Shown here: positions 1 through 4,541 of the stretch, piece after piece | How positions within the stretch are numbered: the stretch's first letter is position 1 | How the letters are laid out: each line of letters starts with the position of its first letter | NCBI GenBank assembly: GCA_024232355.1 | Contig: JAAEPW010000441.1 | Coordinates: forward strand, 1-5,016 | Reading direction: 5' to 3' | Origin: Chloroflexota bacterium | Lineage (GTDB): Bacteria > Chloroflexota > Anaerolineae > B4-G1 | Length of the DNA: 5,016 bases | Position numbers and translations under genes: made by a program | Notes under the pieces: model-generated | What the model was told of the DNA's origin: nothing | Databases searched by the model: none | What the model saw: only the letters and a program-made list of their open reading frames with translations

Positions 1-71
1 GGCATGCTTTTCGGCTGTCCACACTGTCCACAGCCTAGGGGGCCAATCATGCTCCCTAATTTTTGTTCATG
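1..71. other. Intergenic left edge with a 9-bp tandem repeat
   Basis: No gene is visible here. CTGTCCACA occurs twice back to back (15-23 and 24-32), and GGCTGT (13-18) can pair with ACAGCC (30-35) to form a small hairpin. The TCCACAG string also occurs at the start of the L module of the repeat family further right (near 1855 and 2296), so the repeat copy beginning near 72 may really start here in degraded form. No function is assigned. Confidence 0.35.
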
Positions 72-280
72 GTTGTCTCACCAAACTTGACACATTCCGC
101 CCATCACCTCCACCACCAACGCAGCCCCAGTCCACTCCCTCGCCGTCTCCCTCTGTTCTGCCCAGGTAGTGCATTGGCTTGTACCCTTGGGCCGGGGGCG
201 GTGGAGTGCGGGGGCTTTCGGGGAGGTGGGCCTGGATATGGCGCTTTGGTTTGCTGTGATGGGTGTGGGGTGGTTGCCAA
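72..280 (+). repeat. Outlying left copy of the composite G-rich repeat (L-X modules, degraded Y)
   Basis: This stretch matches the array at 1293-2605 in the same orientation. CATCACCTCCACC followed by an ACGCAGCCCC-like string (about 102-127) matches the L module before 2368. The X module starts at 134 (CTCCCTCGCCGTCTCC) and ends in the TTGGGCC...GGTGGAGTGCGG core near 187-211. A poorly conserved Y-like tail (about 230-280) ends just before the stop codon of the membrane-protein gene at 287. The stem found in the other X copies is broken here, because the 5' arm reads CTCTGT instead of CCCTGG. This is therefore the most diverged copy. Several open frames cross it, but they shift between copies, so I read it as non-coding. 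Confidence 0.75.
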
Positions 281-286
281 GCGTAA

Positions 287-1078
287 CTACTTGTCAACGA
301 TTCCTGTCAGAGAAATGTCCTGCCAGAGCACGTACAAGGCGGCAGAGCCAGTCAGCACGTCCGTCAACAGCCACAGGAACGCAGCCAGCCCGGACTCTGC
401 TTCCAGCGAGGCCATGCGGGTGCTCCAGTTGATACAGTTTGCTATTCCATAAGAGATCATCGCCAGGGTGAGGAGAGCGAAGGGCTTTTTCGATTGCTCC
501 GCCGTTCGTGTCCAGACCAAGATGGCTGCATAGATCAGCACAGCATCCATGATGGGATAGATTGCGCCCGACAAGAAATACAAGATGTGCGACAACTCGA
601 CGTCGGGCGAGGCCAGCGTGGGTCGAAACACGAGCAGCCAGGTTGCCGCCGTCACCGCAGCCGCCACCGTAACCAGGCTTGCCCACTGCTGTCTGCCCGG
701 CCTGCCTGTACAGCGCCAGAACGCCACGAATACCACGATGTACCGGGTAACGTAGATGACGTCGATCCAGCCAAAGAGGGCCACGCTTTCCCCGGTCGCC
801 ATTTCGCTCGCTCCCCAGGCGACGTTGGACACTAGGTTGAGCGCCCAGCCGGTAGCAAGAAGTGCCCAGAATGCTCTGTTGCTGATGGAGCAACGGCTTG
901 TCCACCACAACAGCACTGTGAGCATAATGGTGAGCAGAAATGACAGAATTACATCCAACATCATCTCTTGTCTGATCGGCAGAGGGTAGGTCAGCAGCCA
1001 AGTGAGCGCGATCAATGCGCCAATGCTGGCAAAGATGCGGGATGCGATTCTGTTTCTGATGCTCACCATAGGTGACAT
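287..1078 (-). CDS. Eight-helix integral membrane protein, sensor-domain-like, function unknown
   Basis: The 263-residue protein is hydrophobic almost throughout, with about eight membrane helices near residues 14-32, 41-60, 68-88, 99-122, 132-151, 163-188, 198-217 and 231-252. There is no signal peptide beyond the first helix and no soluble domain. Two spaced motifs stand out: W104-x-D106-x-x-Y109-x-x-x-Y113 in helix 4, and Y174-P175-x-x-D178 in helix 6. Similar D..Y...Y and YP..D motifs occur, as I recall, in the membrane sensor regions of some bacterial GGDEF proteins and histidine kinases, so this may be a stand-alone sensor-type membrane domain. No kinase or cyclase part is present, and no ligand can be named. 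The ATG at 1076-1078 is preferred: an AAGAAG string lies about 6 nt upstream and a good promoter lies at 1117-1144. A second ATG three codons in lacks a ribosome site. The gene stands alone, and its 3' end abuts a repeat copy. That it is a real gene is likely; the family is uncertain. Confidence 0.8.
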   Translation of the reverse strand: MSPMVSIRNRIASRIFASIGALIALTWLLTYPLPIRQEMMLDVILSFLLTIMLTVLLWWTSRCSISNRAFWALLATGWALNLVSNVAWGASEMATGESVALFGWIDVIYVTRYIVVFVAFWRCTGRPGRQQWASLVTVAAAVTAATWLLVFRPTLASPDVELSHILYFLSGAIYPIMDAVLIYAAILVWTRTAEQSKKPFALLTLAMISYGIANCINWSTRMASLEAESGLAAFLWLLTDVLTGSAALYVLWQDISLTGIVDK

Positions 1079-1116
1079 AAGATCTTCTTTTGATAGTTTG
1101 TGTGATCAATGATACC

Positions 1117-1144
1117 ATTGTATTCTGATTTCGACGGGCGTCAA
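1117..1144 (-). promoter_or_regulatory. Sigma70-type promoter of the membrane-protein gene
   Basis: Read on the minus strand, TTGACG (1144-1139) and TACAAT (1122-1117) are separated by 16 bp. Each hexamer matches the sigma70 consensus at five of six positions. Transcription would start near 1110, giving a leader of about 30 nt before the ATG at 1078. This also supports the chosen start codon. A TGATCA palindrome at 1103-1108 lies in the leader, but I have no evidence that it is an operator. Confidence 0.65.
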
Positions 1145-1292
1145 GCAAGGTCTGTACCTCTTGCTGGCTATTATCAAAACGGCTTAGTGGTAGCGACACG
1201 ATGGTGGAGCATCTTGGCTTAGGCTTGGAATTGCTGCATAGTTCTGGTTGTATCACAATGTAGAAGTCTGGACTAGCACACACTTGAACTCC

Positions 1293-1923
1293 GCTCCCTC
1301 GCCGTCTCCCCCTGGTCTGCCCAAGTGGTGCATTGGCTTGTTCCCTTGGGCCAGGGACGGTGGAATGCGGGGGGGGCTGCTGTGCCTTTCGGTGGGACGG
1401 GCCGGGAGAGACTTTTGGATGCGTTGTGGTGCTGGGAAGGATCGATGGGTGGCGTTGTCTGTGACCACAAGCGGGGGGTGACTGCTGTTAATGGGTTGAT
1501 GGGTTGGCCTTGTTGTGGTGATTGGCGATTTGTGGGCAATCATTGACAAATGGGCGCTGTGGGGCAGGGAATGATCGGTGGGTGGCGTTGTCTGTGACCA
1601 CAAGCGGGGAGGTGATCGCTGTTGATGGGCTGGCCTTGTTGTGGTGATTGTCGATTTGTGGGTGGTGATCCTTGCCCCCGCCCCATCGCTCACCACCGCC
1701 GAAGCCGAGGCTCGATCCCTCAGCTCACCTCGCTTTCTTCCCGTGAGAAAACCTGGTGATGAACCTCGGGCCAGGGGCGATGGAATGCGGCGGGGGGAGT
1801 TGGGCGGTGGGGGCACTCTGCCGCTGCTGGCGATCGGGATTGTTGTTGGTGTGTCCACAGATTGCCTCAAGAACCATCAACCTGACTTGCCTCATTGCCT
1901 CCGCCGCCGACGCGCCTCAGCCC
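1293..1923 (+). repeat. Composite repeat unit 1 (X-Y-Y-Z-L), 631 bp
   Basis: This unit opens with the X module (1293-1376: CTCCCTCGCCGTCTCCCCCT, ending in the TTGGGCCAGG...GGAATGCGG core). Two Y modules follow (1443-1541 and 1573-1670), then a Z module (about 1664-1741, rich in CCCCGCC and CACCGCCGAA). After Z comes a second copy of the GGGCCAGGGGCGATGGAATG core (1768-1787), then an L module that begins TCCACAGATTGCC (about 1855). The unit is longer than the next one because Y is present twice. Modules match units 2 and 3 in the same order and strand. Frames without stops are common because of base composition, but they do not stay in phase between units, so I call no gene. Confidence 0.85.
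1443..1670 (+). repeat. Tandem duplication of the Y module inside unit 1
   Basis: The 20-mer GTTGTCTGTGACCACAAGCG occurs at 1454-1473 and again, identically, at 1587-1606, an offset of 133 bp. Both are followed by similar sequence that includes GGCCTTGTTGTGGTGATTG and GATTTGTGGG. The same 20-mer recurs exactly at 2488-2507 and with two changes at 2022-2041. Units 2 and 3 have only one Y, so unit 1 gained the extra copy, or the others lost one. Confidence 0.85.
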
Positions 1924-2367
1924 GCTCCCTCGCCGTCTCCCCCTGGTCTGCCCAGGTGGTATATTGGTTTGTTTCCTTGGGCCAGGGGGCGATGGAATGC
2001 GGGGAAGAATCGGTGAGAGGCGTTGTTTGTGACCATAAGCGGGGATGTGGCTGCTGTTGATGGGTTAGCCTTGTCGTGGTGATTGACGGTTTATGGGTGA
2101 TGACCCTTGTCCCCGCTCCATCGCTCGCCACCGCCGAAACAGAGGCGCGATCCCTCGGCTTACATCGCTTTCCCCCGTGTAAACCCTGGTAATGAGCCTC
2201 GGGCCGAGGGCGATGGAGTGCGGCGGGAGGAGTTGGCGGTTGGAGGTGAGCGCGCGTGGGTGGGGTTGGGCCGATTGAGGAGAAGTGGGGAGGTATCCAC
2301 AGATTGCCGCAGAGGTTATCTGCCTAACCTACCCCATCACCTCCACCGCCGACGCAGCCCCTATCCG
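1924..2367 (+). repeat. Composite repeat unit 2 (X-Y-Z-L), 444 bp
   Basis: The order matches unit 1: X (1924-2004), a single Y (about 2008-2103), Z (about 2098-2176, with CACCGCCGAAACAGAGG), the internal core near 2200-2222, then L beginning TATCCACAGATTGCC (about 2294) and ending in CACCTCCACCGCCGACGCAG. The distance from this X start to the next (444 bp) gives the basic period. The X module contains an 8-bp perfect stem, CCCCCTGG (1939-1946) with CCAGGGGG (1982-1989). No gene is seen. Confidence 0.85.
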
Positions 2368-2605
2368 TTCCCTCGCCGTCTCCCCCTGGTCTGGTCAGGT
2401 GGTGCGTTGGCTTGTTTCCTTGGGCCAGGGGCGGTGGAATGCGGGGGGGGAGTTGGGGTTGTGGGCGGGGAAGAATTGGTGGATGGCGTTGTCTGTGACC
2501 ACAAGCGGGGGGGGAGGCTGTTGCTGAGGGGTTGGCCTTGTCGCGGCGATTGGCGGTTTGTGAGTGGTGACCCTCGCCCCCGCCCCATCGCTCGCCCCCG
2601 CCGAT
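2368..2605 (+). repeat. Composite repeat unit 3, truncated in the Z module
   Basis: X (2368-2450), Y (about 2476-2568) and the start of Z (2565-2605) are present. Similarity stops abruptly after CCCCCGCCGA at about 2605, where A+T-richer single-copy DNA begins and leads into the DinB gene. Between X and Y there is an extra G-rich stretch of about 22 bp that unit 2 lacks. It creates four close G-runs (2443-2470). No gene is seen. Confidence 0.8.
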
Positions 2606-2729
2606 TTTCCCTTCAATCGTCTGTTTAACGTGTCTTTCAAGCTTTTCCTCAACTCGTTCGCGCCTTCCATTGAGATGCTTTCTTATTCCCTTCGCCGACT
2701 TACTGCGACAGCCTTAATCGGATGTTGTT

Positions 2730-2758
2730 TTGACAGGGTGCTTTTGCGCTGCTATAAT
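2730..2758 (+). promoter_or_regulatory. Perfect extended sigma70 promoter of the DinB-like gene
   Basis: TTGACA (2730-2735) and TATAAT (2753-2758) are both exact consensus hexamers at the optimal 17-bp spacing, and TGC directly before the -10 box gives an extended -10. The predicted start near 2765 leaves a leader of about 35 nt before the ATG at 2800. A match this complete suggests strong, factor-independent transcription. I see no obvious operator around it. Confidence 0.9.
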
Positions 2759-2799
2759 GCAATTAGCATAAAAAGTAAATCTCGTTGCAAGGGGAAGAA

Positions 2800-3282
2800 A
2801 TGACACGTTCTGAATTACTGATCGACTTGTTCAACGTAAACGCATGGGTGCTCAAGAAGCAAACTGATGGACTGACTCACGAGGACAGCTTGCTACAACT
2901 TCCGTTCCGTGGCAATTGTCTCAACTGGGTATTGGGACACATTGTTGCCGGACGAAACAGCATTCTGGGACTCTTGGGGGATTCACCCATCTGGGGCGAA
3001 GAAGAACAAGCTCCATACAGGCGCGGCTCTGAACCAATCACCTGTGATAAGAATGTACATTCTCTGGAAGAACTTTTGAACGATTTCCACCGATCACAAA
3101 CACTCTTGGTAGCTGCACTAGAACACATTCCCCAAGAGAAACTTGAGAAGATCATCGAGACCTTCAGAGGCGAGAAATCTCTAGGAGATCACGTGGCTTT
3201 TCTTCAGTGGCACGAAGCTTATCACATTGGTCAATTGGAGCTTTTGCGACAATTGGCGGGCAAGGATGATGCAGTTGTTTAG
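2800..3282 (+). CDS. DinB-like (DinB/YfiT superfamily) four-helix metalloprotein
   Basis: The 160-residue length and pattern fit the DinB/YfiT superfamily of cytoplasmic four-helix-bundle proteins with a divalent metal held by three histidines. The triad is visible: H47 in the N-W-V-L-G-H-I stretch after helix 1-2, and H138 and H142 in W137-H-E-A-Y-H-I-G-Q145, the typical C-terminal motif. Some members are thiol-dependent transferases (bacillithiol, mycothiol or glutathione as cosubstrate) and others are stress-induced proteins. Nothing here identifies the substrate. The start is the ATG at 2800, with the AAGGGGAAG ribosome site just upstream. A TTG 15 nt earlier would swallow that site and is rejected. 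The gene has its own consensus promoter. It is followed by an unassigned gap, not a tight operon partner. The family call is firm; the reaction is unknown. Confidence 0.9.
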   Translation: MTRSELLIDLFNVNAWVLKKQTDGLTHEDSLLQLPFRGNCLNWVLGHIVAGRNSILGLLGDSPIWGEEEQAPYRRGSEPITCDKNVHSLEELLNDFHRSQTLLVAALEHIPQEKLEKIIETFRGEKSLGDHVAFLQWHEAYHIGQLELLRQLAGKDDAVV

Positions 3283-3544
3283 CTGATAGGGCTCATAAAT
3301 GATTTTTGCCCCCTCTACAATGGGGCAAGTGCGTCATTTGAATTCACGCACAACCAGAAGCCTCCATAGGCACTTTCGGGTCCAATTTAGCCAAGAAATC
3401 GCTACTTTGGACGTCAAAGCCGCCGATGTTGACGGAAAAACGGATAAACTGGCTTCAAATGTTAGCTTTTCCTGCACGATTCAAATGATGCACAGGGAAA
3501 CCGGAAAATCATTTATGAAACCTACATGCTACGAGGAGGTCCAA
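3283..3544. other. Intergenic gap between the DinB-like and amphi-Trp genes
   Basis: The frame of the downstream gene stays open through this gap back to an ATG at 3299, which could add 82 residues. That stretch shows no domain I recognise and ends at a strong internal ribosome site, so I treat it as non-coding or as an unproven N-terminal extension. A TGCGT/ACGCA inverted pair (3330-3334 and 3346-3350) and a hairpin (3306-3328) lie in it. I found no convincing promoter for the gene at 3545. Confidence 0.4.
3306..3328 (+). terminator. Hairpin 24 nt after the DinB-like gene, possible 3' end
   Basis: TTGCCCC (3306-3312) and GGGGCAA (3322-3328) form a perfect 7-bp stem with a 9-nt loop, shortly after the stop codon at 3282. 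There is no T-run after it on the plus strand (the T-run precedes it), so it is not a canonical intrinsic terminator. It may stabilise or mark the 3' end of the transcript. Confidence 0.3.
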
Positions 3545-3820
3545 ATGGGCAAAGAAACCAGATTGTTCAAAAGCGAAGAACGAAAGAGCCGGACAGATGT
3601 GAGCGCGTTTCTTCATCAACTCGCCGACAAGATCGCAGAGGGCCAGGTTGTGCTACGGCAAGGACAGGAGGAGATTACACTGCAACTCGCCCACAATCTG
3701 ATCCTTGAAATCCAAGTAGAAGACGAAGACAAGAAACGGAAGGGCATCCAGCACAGCCTTGAGGTGGAGATCAAGTGGTTCGATGACGACGCTTCGGGCG
3801 GACCTTTGGAGTTAGGATAG
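3545..3820 (+). CDS. Amphi-Trp domain protein (small, function unknown)
   Basis: The 91-residue product matches my memory of the amphi-Trp domain family. It has a basic, charged start with E11-E-R-K-S-R16, an amphipathic helix (about 17-32), a G-Q-V-V-L-R-Q-G strand pair (33-40), and alternating strands ending in L-E-V-E-I-K-W78. The near-terminal tryptophan in an E-x-E-x-x-W setting is the family hallmark. No enzymatic residues are known for the family and its role is not established. The ATG at 3545 is chosen because AGGAGGT (3534-3540) sits at ideal spacing and the domain begins a few residues later. The frame is also open back to an ATG at 3299 (173 residues), with a weaker AGGG ribosome site; that longer form is possible but has no recognised content upstream. 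The protein is probably cytoplasmic and is acidic at its C-terminal end. Confidence 0.85.
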   Translation: MGKETRLFKSEERKSRTDVSAFLHQLADKIAEGQVVLRQGQEEITLQLAHNLILEIQVEDEDKKRKGIQHSLEVEIKWFDDDASGGPLELG

Positions 3821-3826
3821 CCGTTG

Positions 3827-3844
3827 TTGAGCAGTTCGGCTCAA
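3827..3844 (+). other. Short hairpin just after the amphi-Trp gene
   Basis: TTGAGC (3827-3832) and GCTCAA (3839-3844) pair perfectly around a 6-nt loop, 7 nt beyond the stop codon. The stem is short and no T-run follows, so a terminator function is only a possibility. Confidence 0.25.
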
Positions 3845-3861
3845 AGTCCACGGAGACTGAT

Positions 3862-4146
3862 ATGGTCACTTGTCTCTGGTGCGGTACAAACTATACGACT
3901 CTCCCAACCAAGCTGTAGAAACTGTGGGGGCTCTCTGTCACTTCCGGCGTAAAGGTCTTCAGAGCCAACTGCGGAGGGGATAACAGTACCGCCTCCAGCG
4001 CCGTGTGACGTGCCACGGAACTATGTCCGACGGACTCTTGCCGTTGATGGTTGGGCAATCGCCGAAGGGGTTTTTCTGTTGCGGGGAATCATTTTCAGCC
4101 TAGCATCACCTTTGACTACGGCGATCAAATTACATCATTGGAATGG
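3862..4146 (+). pseudogene. Decayed zinc-ribbon plus membrane-segment gene (frameshift and in-frame stop)
   Basis: An ATG at 3862 with GGAG at 3852-3855 starts M-V-T-C4-L-W-C7-G-T-N-Y-T-T-L, half of a C-x-x-C zinc ribbon. That frame stops almost at once at TAG 3916-3918. Dropping one C in the CCC run at 3903-3905 continues it as Q-P-S-C18-R-N-C21-G-G-S-L, the second C-x-x-C knuckle. After a TAA stop (3926 plus about 21 nt, codon 30 of the joined frame), the same frame goes on through a proline-rich linker (V-P-P-P-A-P), a basic R-N-Y-V-R-R and a hydrophobic helix (A-I-A-E-G-V-F-L-L-R-G-I-I-F-S-L). The joined order of zinc ribbon, Pro linker and membrane helix is a sensible protein plan. The homologous 3' end seems lost where a dispersed repeat begins at 4147; the open frame then runs by chance to 4207. 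Sequencing error could explain the frameshift, but it is unlikely to explain both lesions. Confidence 0.65.
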
Positions 4147-4179
4147 AACCGCAGATGGACGCAGATTCACACGGATAAA
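4147..4179 (+). repeat. Short dispersed repeat of the ACCGCAGATGGACGCAGAT type
   Basis: The stretch contains GCAGATGGACGCAGATTCAC with an internal GCAGAT direct repeat, and ends in CACGGATAAA. Near-identical strings recur outside genes in many bacterial genomes (recalled, not searched). They give rise to spurious predicted peptides such as N-R-R-W-T-Q-I-H-T-D, which is exactly what one frame encodes here. It lies at the broken 3' end of the zinc-ribbon pseudogene. There is one copy in this window, so its repeat nature rests on outside knowledge. Confidence 0.5.
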
Positions 4180-4363
4180 TTCTACATCAGTACGGTGCCA
4201 TCGGTAATGACCCATCCTAATGCGGACGCGCTTTGTCAAGTCCCAAATTGGGCAATGATCCGGCGATAGGCGCGCGACGATAACGCGGCGAAACATCAAT
4301 TTTTTTCGCTGTGCTATACAGAGCCAACTGCTTGCGTGCGTGATCAGCCATGCTCTTTGATCC
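4180..4363. other. Intergenic DNA, no gene recognised
   Basis: No supported coding frame. GCGAAA (4288-4293) and TTTCGC (4304-4309) can form a weak hairpin, and CCCAAATTGGG (4242-4252) is a near-palindrome. Neither has an evident role. The stretch separates the decayed gene from the next repeat copy. Confidence 0.4.
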
Positions 4364-4452
4364 TGGTGGTGGTGACCCTCGCCCAACCCCACCTCGCCCG
4401 CCCCCGCCGAAACAGAGGAACGATCCCTCGGATCACCTTCGCTTTTCCTCCG
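4364..4452 (+). repeat. Solitary Z module of the composite repeat, next to the IS
   Basis: TGGTGACCCTCGCCC, CCCCCGCCGAAACAGAGG, CGATCCCTCGG and TCGCTTTTCCTCC follow in the same order as the Z modules at about 1664-1741 and 2098-2176, on the same strand. The other full copies continue into CCTGGTRATG and the GGGCC core. This one stops near 4452-4457, where the insertion sequence appears to begin. It is therefore a repeat copy cut by the IS, or a fragment that already ended there. Confidence 0.75.
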
Positions 4453-4482
4453 CAATACTGTCCGGATACCCCCCATAGCACC

Positions 4483-4511
4483 TTAACAAAAACCACAAAA
4501 TTTGGTAACAT
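4483..4511 (+). promoter_or_regulatory. Probable promoter of the IS transposase
   Basis: TTAACA (4483-4488, five of six consensus positions) and TAACAT (4506-4511, four of six) are spaced by 17 bp, about 30 nt upstream of the transposase ATG and inside the likely IS left end. The weak -10 box would keep transposase expression low, as is common for insertion sequences. Confidence 0.4.
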
Positions 4512-4541
4512 TGCTGCAACTCTACCGTTAAGGAGGCAGCA

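Noticed and set aside
63..452. 129-residue plus-strand open frame across the left repeat and the end of the membrane gene
   Set aside because: It is antisense to the end of the supported gene and otherwise lies in repeat DNA. Residues are proline-, glycine- and arginine-rich, and the phase is not kept in other repeat copies.
294..1283. 329-residue minus-strand open frame overlapping the membrane gene
   Set aside because: It is a frame-shifted shadow of the membrane protein. It lacks coherent hydrophobic segments, whereas the frame 287-1078 has eight and a promoter and ribosome site that fit.
1253..1870. 205-residue minus-strand open frame in the repeat array
   Set aside because: It is composed of repeated Thr/Pro/Ser/Arg/His strings that mirror the DNA repeat, with no domain and no ribosome site. 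It is explained by base composition.
2293..2301. DnaA-box-like GTATCCACA, with related GTGTCCACA and CTGTCCACA in other L modules
   Set aside because: There is one mismatch or more from TTATCCACA, no cluster, no AT-rich unwinding region and no dnaA or dnaN nearby. It is not a replication origin.
1293..2605. CRISPR array or tandem tRNA cluster as the explanation of the repeats
   Set aside because: The repeats are about 440 bp with similar content between copies, with no short identical repeats separated by unique spacers and no cloverleaf or CCA pattern.
2107..2628. 173-residue plus-strand open frame in the repeat array
   Set aside because: The peptide resembles parts of the frame at 63-452 only because the underlying DNA repeats. 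Other copies carry the same DNA in other phases.
4135..4476. 113-residue minus-strand open frame
   Set aside because: It spans the short dispersed repeat, intergenic DNA, a Z module and the IS end, has no ribosome site and shows no recognisable domain.
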